Source of the DNA: Bacteroidales bacterium UBA3754
Lineage (GTDB): Bacteria > Bacteroidota > Bacteroidia > Bacteroidales > UBA1715
DNA: 64,000 nucleotides
NCBI GenBank assembly: GCA_002371705.1
Contig: DFGI01000061.1
Span: 1-64,000 of the forward strand
Direction: 5' to 3'
Positions 25,908 through 35,246 of this stretch are shown here, piece after piece. Position numbers and translations under genes: made by a program. Every line of letters begins with the position of its first letter. Position 1 is the stretch's first letter. The notes beneath the pieces are model-generated. The model made no database searches and was not told the DNA's origin. It was given only the letters and a program-made list of their open reading frames with translations.

Positions 25908-26291
25908 GTGAAGAAGGTATTTTCATATAGTGTGCGGACGTTTCGGTTCAAACGATGGAATCGAAAGGGATATTCCGCATTTATGAGCTTCGGAAAACAA
26001 ATTTCCATTGGACGGTTGCACGCCGAGGTTGCCAATGGATTGTTGCGAAACAAACATTTGCGTTGTTTGTTGTTAACCAATGAAATATCTAAATTTTTCT
26101 CCTTGAATCTGGAGTCCGACGATGATTCTGATGGTGGCGGATTGCTGGATTTGTTGGAACGTTTGCTTGAAAATACTGTGAAGCCAGCTGGTGTGTATCC
26201 TGCTGGAAATATATTGCTTAGTGTACTAACGGTAAATCCTATCTTCTTCATTATGAAGTCGATAGGATTTTTTATTTTTATACAGATATGA
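25908..26291 (+). CDS. Small basic protein translationally coupled to a TonB receptor
   Basis: 127 residues from GTG 25908. The N-terminus (VFSYSVRTFRFKRWNRKGYS, then FGKQISIGRL) resembles small Bacteroidetes ORFs of unknown function rich in Arg/Lys/aromatics. A glycine/aspartate-rich middle (SDDDSDGGG) follows, then a hydrophobic end, so one membrane segment is possible. Support for reality: an exact TATATTTG box 18 nt upstream, and a 4-base ATGA overlap with the receptor start. An alternative ATG at 25898 is in another frame and stops after ten codons. It may act only as a translational leader for the receptor. Confidence 0.55.
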   Translation: MKKVFSYSVRTFRFKRWNRKGYSAFMSFGKQISIGRLHAEVANGLLRNKHLRCLLLTNEISKFFSLNLESDDDSDGGGLLDLLERLLENTVKPAGVYPAGNILLSVLTVNPIFFIMKSIGFFIFIQI

Positions 26292-28210
26292 AAAAAATCA
26301 ATTTGTTTGTGGCGACATTGCTTATGTCGAATGGAATCTTTGGTCAAAATGAAGGAGATACCTTGTCGGTTGATGTTTCAACGGTTGAGGTTGTGAAACA
26401 GGCTACAACGCTTGCGTCGGAATCGTTGCGGATAGTAACAGTGTTGTCGAAGGACGACATTGCCACAATGCCTGTGCAAAGTGTGAACGATTTGCTGGAT
26501 TATTTGCCAGGTGTTGATGTCCGTACCCGTGGCGCGAATGGAGTTCTGGCTGACTTGTCAATGCGTGGAGGCACGTTCGACCAAGTGATAGTGCTTCTTA
26601 ATGGAGTGAATGTAACCGACCCGCAAACAGGACACCAAAATCTTGATATTCCAATAGATATTTCTGTGGTTGATAGAATAGAAATTTTGCAGGGAACTTC
26701 TATGAACGTGTTTGGTTTGTCGGCGTTTAGTGGCGCTATCAATATAATTACTGGCACACGGGCTGAAAATTCAGTTGATGTCGGATTGGTTGGCGGTAGT
26801 GATGGCTATTTGGCTCCGCATATAGGTGTGTCGGCGCAGACGGAAAAACTGACAACAACGGCATCGGTGTCGCATAACCAATCGTCTGGCTATATAGACA
26901 ATACTGATTATGATTTCACCAATGCGTTTCTACACATGGCGTACCGTGATTCTACAATGGGAACTATTTCATTCCAGTTTGGAGGACAGATAAAGAAATT
27001 TGGCGCAAATTCTTTTTATTCAATAAAATATCCAAACCAATTTGAAAACGACAATACAGTGCTGTCATCATTACAATGGCGAAAATCATTTGGTCGGAAT
27101 GAATTATCTTCAACAGCGTTTTATCGTGCGCATTATCAAGAATTTCAGTTGTTTAGAGATAACATCAACGCTCCTGCGTGGTACGGCAACCATAACTACC
27201 ATATTTCGCAGGTGTATGGCGGAAATGTGAAATATGCGATGTATTCAAACGTTGGGAAAACAACTTTTGGCGTGGAATTGCGTGACGAACGTATTGTGAG
27301 TAACGTGCTTGGAGATGAATTGTCGGCTCCGAAACGTGTGCCAATGACGGCTTCGGAAGATAGCATTTTCTTTCTGTATGAAAAAAATCGTGTGAATGTG
27401 AATTGTTTTGGGGAACAAACGTTTGTTTTGGGTAAATTCACAGCTTCACTTGGTTTTTCTGGCAATTATAATTCTATGTTTCAAACGAATATGTGTTGGG
27501 GTACGAATGTTGGTTATCGCATTACTCCGAGTGTGCGGATTTATGCGAACGCTAACAGTGCACTGCGTTTGCCCACGTTTACCGATATGTATTACAAAAG
27601 CGCCACACAATTGGCTAATCCGAACCTCCGTCCCGAAACAAGCAAAACATTCGAAATTGGTACACAATTGCGAACGAATTCTCTATCAGGAAGATTGTCA
27701 GGGTATTACAGAATCGGTTCCGATATTATTGATTGGGCGCGGACAGAGCAGGAAGAAGTTTGGCATAGTATGAATATTGATAATGTAAATGCTTGTGGTA
27801 CAGAAGTTTCTCTGCAATATCAATGGAATGCTATTATAAAATGTGTTGGCGCCTCGTATGCGTTTTGCACGCTCAATAAAAAATCTGGCGAATGGATAAG
27901 CAAATATGCGTTGGATTATCTTCGCAATACATTGACATTGAGTTTAAATCATTGTATTTATAAAAAGTTTGGCGCAAATTGGCAATATTCGTGGCGTGAT
28001 AGAGTGGGGTCGTATGTGGGGACAAACGGCGTGGTAAGGGAAAACAAACCATTTTCACTTCTTGACGTGCAGGGGTATTGGAACAATGAAACAACGAAAG
28101 TGTTTGTTGAGGTTTCCAATGTTTTCAATACATTATATTATGACTACGGAGGCGTGGAACAACCGAGGAGACAAATTCGTGTTGGCTTGAATGTCCATTT
28201 TACACGATAG
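26288..28210 (+). CDS. TonB-dependent outer-membrane receptor (BtuB-like)
   Basis: 640 residues, a standard length. After the signal peptide (cleavage near IFG-QNEG) the plug domain shows VNDLLDYLPGVDVRTRG, DLSMRGGTFDQVIVLLNGV and VDRIEILQGTSM, followed by a 22-strand barrel ending in VGLNVHFTR with a C-terminal Arg. There is no CarboxypepD-like N-terminal domain and no SusD partner, so it is not a polysaccharide-utilisation receptor. The size and plug suggest a vitamin or metal-chelate receptor of the BtuB/CirA type. No cobalamin riboswitch fits in the short leader. Substrate unknown. Confidence 0.9.
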   Translation: MKKINLFVATLLMSNGIFGQNEGDTLSVDVSTVEVVKQATTLASESLRIVTVLSKDDIATMPVQSVNDLLDYLPGVDVRTRGANGVLADLSMRGGTFDQVIVLLNGVNVTDPQTGHQNLDIPIDISVVDRIEILQGTSMNVFGLSAFSGAINIITGTRAENSVDVGLVGGSDGYLAPHIGVSAQTEKLTTTASVSHNQSSGYIDNTDYDFTNAFLHMAYRDSTMGTISFQFGGQIKKFGANSFYSIKYPNQFENDNTVLSSLQWRKSFGRNELSSTAFYRAHYQEFQLFRDNINAPAWYGNHNYHISQVYGGNVKYAMYSNVGKTTFGVELRDERIVSNVLGDELSAPKRVPMTASEDSIFFLYEKNRVNVNCFGEQTFVLGKFTASLGFSGNYNSMFQTNMCWGTNVGYRITPSVRIYANANSALRLPTFTDMYYKSATQLANPNLRPETSKTFEIGTQLRTNSLSGRLSGYYRIGSDIIDWARTEQEEVWHSMNIDNVNACGTEVSLQYQWNAIIKCVGASYAFCTLNKKSGEWISKYALDYLRNTLTLSLNHCIYKKFGANWQYSWRDRVGSYVGTNGVVRENKPFSLLDVQGYWNNETTKVFVEVSNVFNTLYYDYGGVEQPRRQIRVGLNVHFTR

Positions 28211-28214
28211 CCTG

Positions 28215-29099
28215 TTATTTTGTCGGTTCCATATGGATGGTTACATGCGTGTGTTCGCCGAACCGATCTTTTAATTTGTGTTCTATGGTTGTTGCACGGT
28301 CGTGGGCGGTTTTCAGAGTGACTTCGCTGTCCATCCGAATATGGATTTCTATTGCAATGCGGTTCCCGATTTTTCGTGTTTTTAAGTTGTGTGGCTCGCA
28401 AACATCTGGATACGAAAGAATGATGTCGATTATTTCTTTCTCGGTTTCTTGCGGAAGCGTACATTCTGTAAGTTCCAAAACGCTTGATTTTACTAAATCG
28501 ACAGAGACTTTAATAAGCAAAGCGCCAACGATTATAGAGGCAAGTGGGTCGAGGATTGTCCAGCGGTCGCCAAGCAAAATTGCACCGCCAATGCCCACGG
28601 CTGCACCAATCGATGTGAACGCGTCGCTGCGATGGTGCCATGCGTTAGCCACAACTGCTTGTGAATCAATCCGTTTCCCGTGGTATGCCGTATAGTGGTA
28701 TAGGATTTCCTTTATTACAATGGAAATAATTGCAGCCCACAGCGCTATGAGCCCAGGAGATTCCAATTGTTCGCCGTTCAGCCACGCAGAACATTTCAAT
28801 GCTCCTGAAACTATAATGCCCGTTGCTGCCGCAATCAGCATCAATCCAATGAGGAATGTGGCAAATGTTTCAAATTTTCCGTGACCGTAACTATGCGATT
28901 CATCTTGCGGTTTCGCACTGATGTTGACGAACAAAATAACCACAATATCGGTAATGAAATCCGATAGGGAATGAACCGCGTCGGCAATCATAGCGGCACT
29001 GTTGCCGAGTATTCCCGCAATGAATTTAAATGTGAGTAGCACCACATTTCCAATGCTCCCCACCAATGTTACTTTGTAAATTTCGGTTTCTCTGCTCAT
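28215..29099 (-). CDS. Cation diffusion facilitator (CDF) metal efflux protein
   Basis: 294 residues. Six transmembrane helices with metal-site motifs AVHSLSDFITD (helix 2) and WHHRSDAFTSIGA (helix 5), the FieF-type segment SHSYGHGKFET, and a C-terminal cytoplasmic domain (DVCEPHNLKTRKIGN, HVTIHMEP) that dimerises on metal. It exports Zn, Fe or Mn against protons; the metal cannot be decided. It converges on the TonB receptor gene, the two stops being about 4 nt apart. Confidence 0.93.
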   Translation of the reverse strand: MSRETEIYKVTLVGSIGNVVLLTFKFIAGILGNSAAMIADAVHSLSDFITDIVVILFVNISAKPQDESHSYGHGKFETFATFLIGLMLIAAATGIIVSGALKCSAWLNGEQLESPGLIALWAAIISIVIKEILYHYTAYHGKRIDSQAVVANAWHHRSDAFTSIGAAVGIGGAILLGDRWTILDPLASIIVGALLIKVSVDLVKSSVLELTECTLPQETEKEIIDIILSYPDVCEPHNLKTRKIGNRIAIEIHIRMDSEVTLKTAHDRATTIEHKLKDRFGEHTHVTIHMEPTK

Positions 29100-29168
29100 G
29101 TTTTTGCTAACTGATAGTACAAATGTAGTAAAATATCAACTTGGTGTTCATTGAAAAGTGTTACTTTA

Positions 29169-29176
29169 TATATTTG
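29169..29176 (+). promoter_or_regulatory. -7 box of the BASS-family gene
   Basis: TATATTTG lies 19 nt before ATG 29196. It argues for that start and against an upstream in-frame start at 29151, which would put the box inside the coding region. Confidence 0.55.
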
Positions 29177-29195
29177 TCCCGAAAAATTGTTGGAA

Positions 29196-30119
29196 ATGAA
29201 AATCGTGTCGTACATAAAGAAATATATGGCTGTCATTGTGTTGGCAGTGGCAGTTGTTGCTTTTGTGGAACCTGTTTCGTTTCAATGGGTTCGAACGAAT
29301 TACATTAATTGGCTGTTGGGCGTTATAATGCTCTGTATGGGAATCACGTTGCATCCAGCTGATTTCAAGGTTGTGTTTTCGCATCCTAAAAACGTGTGTG
29401 TGGGATGTTTGGCGCAGTTTACTATAATGCCGTTGCTTGCGTGGACGTTGACAAAAGTGTTTTCGTTGCCGCAGGATTTGGCGATAGGTGTGATTTTGGT
29501 CGGTTGCTGTCCAGGGGGTACTGCCTCGAATGTGATTACATATTTGGCAAAGGGCGATTTGGCTCTTTCGGTTGGAATGACAGCGGTTTCTACCGTGCTT
29601 GCCCCAGTGCTTACGCCGCTGTTGTGCTGGTTTTTTGCTGGTGCGGTCGTCAATGTCAACGTGGTGAATATGTTTCTCTCGATTGTGCAGGTTGTTATAC
29701 TGCCAATCGTCGTTGGCTTTGGCATTCAACGATTGTTCCCAAAATTCACCGAAAAAATGGCTGATATTCTGCCTGCGTTGTCATCTATTGTCATAGCGTT
29801 GATAGTCGGTTCGGTTGTGTCGGCAAATGCGGCACAGCTACAAGCTGTGGGGATTCTTGTGTTTGTGGTTGTCGCTTTGCATAATTTGTGCGGTTTTGCC
29901 CTCGGCTACGGCATTGGTCGTTTGATGCGCATGCCGCACGATAAATGCGTGGCGGTTTCCATTGAAGTTGGCATGCAAAATTCAGGACTTGCATGTGCGC
30001 TTGCACAACAACATTTTTCGGTATTGCAGGCGGCAACGGTCCCTGGTGCTGTGTTTAGTGTGTGGCACAACATTGCGGGGGCGATAATGGCAAAGGTGTA
30101 TAATCTTCGGAAAAAGTAA
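29196..30119 (+). CDS. Bile acid:sodium symporter (BASS) family transporter
   Basis: 307 residues from ATG 29196, chosen because the TATATTTG box lies immediately upstream. Ten hydrophobic helices are visible. The family hallmarks are LLGVIMLCMGITLHPADF, VGCCPGGTASNVITYLAKGDLALSV (the Na+-binding crossover) and IEVGMQNSGLACALA. Bacterial members import organic acids or small anions with sodium; the substrate is not predictable. It is transcribed alone; a hairpin with a T-run overlaps its stop codon. Confidence 0.92.
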   Translation: MKIVSYIKKYMAVIVLAVAVVAFVEPVSFQWVRTNYINWLLGVIMLCMGITLHPADFKVVFSHPKNVCVGCLAQFTIMPLLAWTLTKVFSLPQDLAIGVILVGCCPGGTASNVITYLAKGDLALSVGMTAVSTVLAPVLTPLLCWFFAGAVVNVNVVNMFLSIVQVVILPIVVGFGIQRLFPKFTEKMADILPALSSIVIALIVGSVVSANAAQLQAVGILVFVVVALHNLCGFALGYGIGRLMRMPHDKCVAVSIEVGMQNSGLACALAQQHFSVLQAATVPGAVFSVWHNIAGAIMAKVYNLRKK

Positions 30120-30138
30120 CTATGCGAAACTTTTTTCC
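30109..30138 (+). terminator. Probable terminator overlapping the BASS gene stop codon
   Basis: GGAAAAAGT (30109-30117) pairs with ACTTTTTTCC (30129-30138) with one bulge. The T-run is part of the 3' arm. The stop codon lies at the edge of the loop. Confidence 0.5.
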
Positions 30139-30168
30139 ACTTTCGTTATTGCATCACGCTTATTTTGT

Positions 30169-30176
30169 TATTTTTG
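30169..30176 (+). promoter_or_regulatory. -7 box of the envelope cluster 30194-37272
   Basis: TATTTTTG, matching TAnnTTTG, lies 17 nt before the ATG of the DUF3352-like gene. Confidence 0.5.
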
Positions 30177-30193
30177 TAGCAAATAAATAAAGT

Positions 30194-32977
30194 ATGCAAC
30201 GAAAGATATTATTGACAATTGTAATTATATGCGTGGTCGGTATTTCGGTGCTACTATGCGTGTTCCTGAAGAATGCGAATTCTCTTCCAAACAACGCCAA
30301 TAAAGCGATTCCAGCAGATGCAGCTCTGGTTGTTGAAATACGGAAACTAGCCGATGCATCGCAAATTTTCTCGTCGGAACAACAGAATGAACAAGGTATA
30401 TCTCAGTTTTTGCTTGTGAAAAAATGTCGCGAATTTGTCGCAAAGGTCGATTCATTGTCTGAAATTGACGAGGCATTTTCATCGTTCCGCGACAATGAAT
30501 TGTTTTATGTGGTAAAACAGATTGGCAAAAATAAATTAGATTTCTTGTTCATTATTCCACTTTCAAAAAATCAAAACGCCGACTTGGTGAAGAAGTTTAT
30601 TGAACGGTCGTTTTCGGTTGAAAATCCTTCGTCGTACGACTTTAACAAAGTGGATATTTATTCCTACAAAGATGATTTGTCCGACCGCAAAAATTTGTCG
30701 TATGCGATTTATGGAAACACGCTAATGATAAGTGAATCAAAGGTTTCGATTGAATCGTCGTTAAAAGGTTTTTTTGAGGACAAAAATCTCGACAGCGATG
30801 ATGATTTCCGTAAAGTCCGTCCGAATGAATCAAGTGTTCCTGCTCGAATTTTCTTCCACTACGACCGTATGGCAAGCATTTTTCAGCTGTATGCTTCGGA
30901 TGAATACATTACACGGACAAAAGATTTTCCGAAAATCGCAAGTTGGACGGAACTTGATGTTTCAATCAGTTCCGATGCGGTGCGTCTAAATGGCTATATT
31001 ACAACGGATTCTGTGTCGTGCGCTGCGGAATATATGAACTTGTTCAACGGACAGCAACGGTTACGTGGCGAAATTGTGTCGGTTATGCCGGCATCAACTA
31101 TCAATTTCGTGGCAATGTGTATCAGCGACAAGGAACGATATCGTAAGAATTATGAGGAATATTTGGCAAAAAATAGTTTCTATACCGCCTACAGTAAAAA
31201 TATGAAAACATTGAACGAGGCTTTTTCCGATAACTCGTCGAATTCGGTCGCTTCGGTTATGTATTCGTGGATAGATGAAGAACTCGCCTATGTGCAGTTG
31301 CCAAGTTTCTCTGGTCAACAGAGCTATGAAAACACGTATGGCGTGATGAAAGTTCATAGCCGCAAACAGTCTGAAACAGAATTGCTTGCTATGTTGAAAT
31401 CCTATGCAAAAAAGAACGATGGCACAGTGGAATCGTTGGATCGCACTGTTGGCTCTGAATCCTATACGTTGTATAAATTGCCAATTGGCAAAATTCCACA
31501 AATGATTTGGGGAAATTTGTTCTCGCATGTTGTGGCGAAATATGCGTTTTTCGTCGATTCCTATTTGGTGTTTGCAAATTCGGAGTCGTCGTGCCATGCG
31601 TTTTTGAATGAATTTGAGGCTGGAAAAACATTAAGTTCCGATGCTGATTACGGACGTTTCGACGACAATATGAAAAGTTCGTATTCGTTGTACGTGTATT
31701 CAGCAATTCCGCAATCATTGCAGGTGTATAAGGAATTTTTTGATGAAAAAACTTCGGAAATTCTTGATTCGTATTCTTCGGAATTGAAAAATATGAACGC
31801 ATTCTCGTACCAATTGTGTGCCGATAATGACGAAAAACTATACAACGATATTTATATTTCGTTGAAATCGTCAAAGCAGGACAATCCAGAAATAGAATGG
31901 CGCATTATGCTCGACACAGCTATGGCAGGGACACCACAAGTGTTTGTGTCGCACAATAATGAATTGCTTACTTTTGTGCAGGATGCTCGGAATACCTTGT
32001 ATCTGATTGACAACAAAACCCGTAAAATTCATTGGAAACGGGAATTGGATGGCCCAATAATGGGCAAAATCAATTTCGTGAATGCGTTTGAAAATTCATA
32101 TCGCCAATATATGTTTAACACGGCTTCGTCAATCTATTTGATTGATAGAAAAGGAAATAATGTCGCTTCATTTCCAATGAAACTTGCAAATCCTGCAAGT
32201 GCCCCAATTTCTGTGTTCGATTACGATAAGAATTATAAATACCGCATTGCAGTGCCGTGCGAAAATGCGACTATTGAGTTATTTGCGTTGGAACGTGAGG
32301 CAAAATTGACGAAAATCCCTGAATGGAATGTATCCACAGAATCGGCGGTGAAAACGCCGTTGCGGCATTTTTCGTATGCTGGGAAAGACTATATTGTGTT
32401 TGCCGACACCTATCATGTGTATATTGTGAATCGTCGTGGACAGACGCGCGTAGAAGTTGAGTCCATTATAGAAAAAGCTCCGAATGCCGCAATAGAATTT
32501 GAAGCTGGTGCGGAATCGTCGCTCTCTCGTTTCATTACGACAGATATGGATGGGGTAGTGAAGGAAATTTTCCTTGACGGAACGGTTGTGTCGTCGGAGA
32601 AATATGGGAAACGCACGGCGCAGCACTACTTTATGACAGCCGATATTGATGGTGACGGGAATGGAGATTTGATATTTGTTGACGAAAACAAAATAGAGGT
32701 GTTTGGGCAAGATGCGAAGAAAATCTTCGGCTATTCCGCCGATGCAACATTGTCGAGCCCATTTGTGGTAACTTTGAAAAATGGTTCCACAAAACTTTGT
32801 GCGTTGGAAAAACAAAATGGCAAAATCTATGTGATTAACGCCGATGGCTCGCTATACAAAGGTTTTCCGCTTGATGGGCGAACAGACTTTGACGTAAATG
32901 ACGATTTTTTGGATAAAGGTTATCATATAATTGTTGGTAGTGACCAAAATTTGTTGTATTATTACTCAATAAAATAA
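30194..32977 (+). CDS. Large membrane-anchored DUF3352-like protein
   Basis: 927 residues. A single N-terminal transmembrane helix (LLTIVIICVVGISVLLCVFL) anchors a long extracytoplasmic part. The start of that part (IPADAALVVEIRKLADA) and the repeated FFVDSYLVFANSESS/DNTLMIS-like strands match the DUF3352 family of Bacteroidota. From about residue 580 the chain looks like a beta-propeller: FVQDARNTLYLIDNKTRKIHW, SIYLIDRKGNNVASFP, DIDGDGNGDLIFVDENK (an FG-GAP-type calcium loop) and KIYVINADGSLYKGFP. Function is unknown; an envelope scaffold is plausible. It is 7 nt from the following lipoprotein gene, indicating an operon. Confidence 0.75.
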   Translation: MQRKILLTIVIICVVGISVLLCVFLKNANSLPNNANKAIPADAALVVEIRKLADASQIFSSEQQNEQGISQFLLVKKCREFVAKVDSLSEIDEAFSSFRDNELFYVVKQIGKNKLDFLFIIPLSKNQNADLVKKFIERSFSVENPSSYDFNKVDIYSYKDDLSDRKNLSYAIYGNTLMISESKVSIESSLKGFFEDKNLDSDDDFRKVRPNESSVPARIFFHYDRMASIFQLYASDEYITRTKDFPKIASWTELDVSISSDAVRLNGYITTDSVSCAAEYMNLFNGQQRLRGEIVSVMPASTINFVAMCISDKERYRKNYEEYLAKNSFYTAYSKNMKTLNEAFSDNSSNSVASVMYSWIDEELAYVQLPSFSGQQSYENTYGVMKVHSRKQSETELLAMLKSYAKKNDGTVESLDRTVGSESYTLYKLPIGKIPQMIWGNLFSHVVAKYAFFVDSYLVFANSESSCHAFLNEFEAGKTLSSDADYGRFDDNMKSSYSLYVYSAIPQSLQVYKEFFDEKTSEILDSYSSELKNMNAFSYQLCADNDEKLYNDIYISLKSSKQDNPEIEWRIMLDTAMAGTPQVFVSHNNELLTFVQDARNTLYLIDNKTRKIHWKRELDGPIMGKINFVNAFENSYRQYMFNTASSIYLIDRKGNNVASFPMKLANPASAPISVFDYDKNYKYRIAVPCENATIELFALEREAKLTKIPEWNVSTESAVKTPLRHFSYAGKDYIVFADTYHVYIVNRRGQTRVEVESIIEKAPNAAIEFEAGAESSLSRFITTDMDGVVKEIFLDGTVVSSEKYGKRTAQHYFMTADIDGDGNGDLIFVDENKIEVFGQDAKKIFGYSADATLSSPFVVTLKNGSTKLCALEKQNGKIYVINADGSLYKGFPLDGRTDFDVNDDFLDKGYHIIVGSDQNLLYYYSIK

Positions 32978-32984
32978 GAAGACG

Positions 32985-35246
32985 ATGAACAAGGTGATAC
33001 ATACAATACTTTTGTTTGCAGGTGCGGTTCTGCTGTCTTCCTGTGTGAAAGATAATTTCGAGCTGAAGGAAAAATTTTCCGACCAGATTGAATGGAATCC
33101 TTCTTTGGCATTGCCAATAGCAACTGCTGATTTAACGTTGTCGAATCTTGCAAAGGAACGTCCCGACACATTGGAATATGTGAGTGAATTTGATTTGGGA
33201 TATGGCAACAATGCTGAGGACAAGGTTATTCAATTGTCGTATGTGATGGATACCGCCCGTGTGATTGACGTGATGCATTTGCCATTGCTTGACCCGTACG
33301 ATACCACGTTGACAATGAAACCTGTTCAGATTTCAAATGTTTCATTCCCAATTGGTTATGTTACATTGCGTGATTTGATTCGTGATAACTTTTCGACTTC
33401 GGCGTATAATGAATATGTTTCAGCTGTGGAAACCAATCCTATGGCGGTGAATGTTGACGAGCATACGGCGATTTCCGAACATTTATATCCTATTGGTGAA
33501 GTGCCCGAATCGGTGAAAAGTTTTATTGAAGCGAATTTTGGTACGGAAATCAATGTGACAGATGTGTTCGAGTACATTTTGTTGAAATCGGGAACCATCA
33601 CGCTGTCATGTACAAATTCGAGCGGTTTGAATTTCTACTGCGATGTGGTGATTCAGTCTCGGGATGTGAAAACTGGAGAACTTGTGGAATTTGGAACGTT
33701 TGATTATTCAGGCTTCCCAAGTTGGATTAGCCAGGGCGGACCGCAAAAGCAATCGTTTCAAGCAGATTCTTCATACTTGAATGCGGAATTTTACTATAGT
33801 TTTAGAAATCTGCGTATTGCGCAAACACAAAATATCCAGCTTCCAAGTTTGGACGACCTTGGATTGTTGTTGAATATAGAAATGAAGGATATGGTCGCAT
33901 TGTCGGGTAAAGCGTATGTGCCAGAGCAGGAATTGTGCTTGGATACTATTACATATATGACTATGCGCGATGAAGATATGGATAGAAAATTATACCGCGT
34001 GTTGGTTGACAAAGGTCGTTTCCATTATGACATAACATCAACTATTGGTATTGCCACTGAATTTATAGCGGAATTTCCTTCGGTTGATTCAATGGGCGTT
34101 TCCAATTTGCGTAAACGTGCATATATGACGAACGAAAATCCAACATATTCCGCCGATTGGTCGCTTGATGGTTGTAATTTTGACTTGACGCAAAACCCGG
34201 AAATTGGCTACAACTCCGCTCCAATAAAGGTAGGTTATCGGGTTCACACCACGGGCGGAATGCTGTATTTTGGACCGGAACAATATATTAAGATTGAAAT
34301 TACCAATCCCGACAGCGTAGTGTTTGCCTACGTAGAAGGCGATTTGGAACGTTTTGAACAGGATTTGTTCAGCGAAACGCTTGATTTCGATTTACGTGAT
34401 TATATCTCTGATTTTATGTCGGGCGATATTGTGTTCTACGACCCGAAAATTCAAATTGACTACGCAAATCCTGTTGGTATTGGAGGTGATTTGGAGTTGA
34501 ATATGGTCGGAAAAGATGATAAGGGAAATACGGTTAGTATGTTTTCTGGCCATACTAATAAGTGGAGAATTCCTCGTCCCGACTGTGATGCGGTAAAACG
34601 TGGACAAAATGTGTCGTCTTCCATAACCATCAACAATAAAACATCGAATATTGTTGATTTTATGAAGATGTTGCCGTCGTCAATTGATTATTCCGGAAAA
34701 CTTCATGTGAATGCCGATGTTCCTGATGGAACTCCAATTTACAACTGTGTTTCGAATATTGGTACAGCAAAGTTGGGCGTTTCTATTGAATTGCCAATGA
34801 AAATGTCGGCGAAAAACCTGATTTTGCAGCAGTCTGTGGATTTGAATATGTCTGATTTAGGAGATTTGTCGTCGGTGGAAAAAATGCGTTTGTATATTCG
34901 TACCGAACACCAATTGCCGCTGAATGCGACTTTGCGCCTGACCTTGCTTGATACAACTGAAGTCGGAGAGAAGCAAAATCTTGGCGTGCTTGATATGATT
35001 GTGCTTGAATCGGCAAAAACAACAAACGGAAAGGTTGAACGGAATCAATTCCAAAAAAATGAAGAAGAAATAACATTGGAAAAAGGCGACCCTATGCTTG
35101 ATAATATACTAAAAGCGAATCAGTTACGGGTTGAAGTGCTCCTTGAAACAGACCAACAAGGCGATGTGCCGGTGGTATTTTATTCGTACTATGGGTTGAA
35201 ATTTAATATGGCGGCGGATTGTAAATTTATTTATACAAGTAAGTGA
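32985..35246 (+). CDS. Uncharacterised lipoprotein in the envelope cluster
   Basis: 753 residues. The signal peptide ends in LLSSC, so Cys20 is the lipidation site. The mature protein is beta-strand rich, with no domain that I can name. The segments SLALPIATADLTLSNLA near the N-terminus and VFYSYYGLKFNMAADCKFIY at the C-terminus resemble large Bacteroidetes lipoproteins of unknown function. Its stop codon overlaps the ATG of the DUF5723 gene (TGATG), so the two are translationally coupled and may form an outer-membrane complex. Confidence 0.7.
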   Translation: MNKVIHTILLFAGAVLLSSCVKDNFELKEKFSDQIEWNPSLALPIATADLTLSNLAKERPDTLEYVSEFDLGYGNNAEDKVIQLSYVMDTARVIDVMHLPLLDPYDTTLTMKPVQISNVSFPIGYVTLRDLIRDNFSTSAYNEYVSAVETNPMAVNVDEHTAISEHLYPIGEVPESVKSFIEANFGTEINVTDVFEYILLKSGTITLSCTNSSGLNFYCDVVIQSRDVKTGELVEFGTFDYSGFPSWISQGGPQKQSFQADSSYLNAEFYYSFRNLRIAQTQNIQLPSLDDLGLLLNIEMKDMVALSGKAYVPEQELCLDTITYMTMRDEDMDRKLYRVLVDKGRFHYDITSTIGIATEFIAEFPSVDSMGVSNLRKRAYMTNENPTYSADWSLDGCNFDLTQNPEIGYNSAPIKVGYRVHTTGGMLYFGPEQYIKIEITNPDSVVFAYVEGDLERFEQDLFSETLDFDLRDYISDFMSGDIVFYDPKIQIDYANPVGIGGDLELNMVGKDDKGNTVSMFSGHTNKWRIPRPDCDAVKRGQNVSSSITINNKTSNIVDFMKMLPSSIDYSGKLHVNADVPDGTPIYNCVSNIGTAKLGVSIELPMKMSAKNLILQQSVDLNMSDLGDLSSVEKMRLYIRTEHQLPLNATLRLTLLDTTEVGEKQNLGVLDMIVLESAKTTNGKVERNQFQKNEEEITLEKGDPMLDNILKANQLRVEVLLETDQQGDVPVVFYSYYGLKFNMAADCKFIYTSK

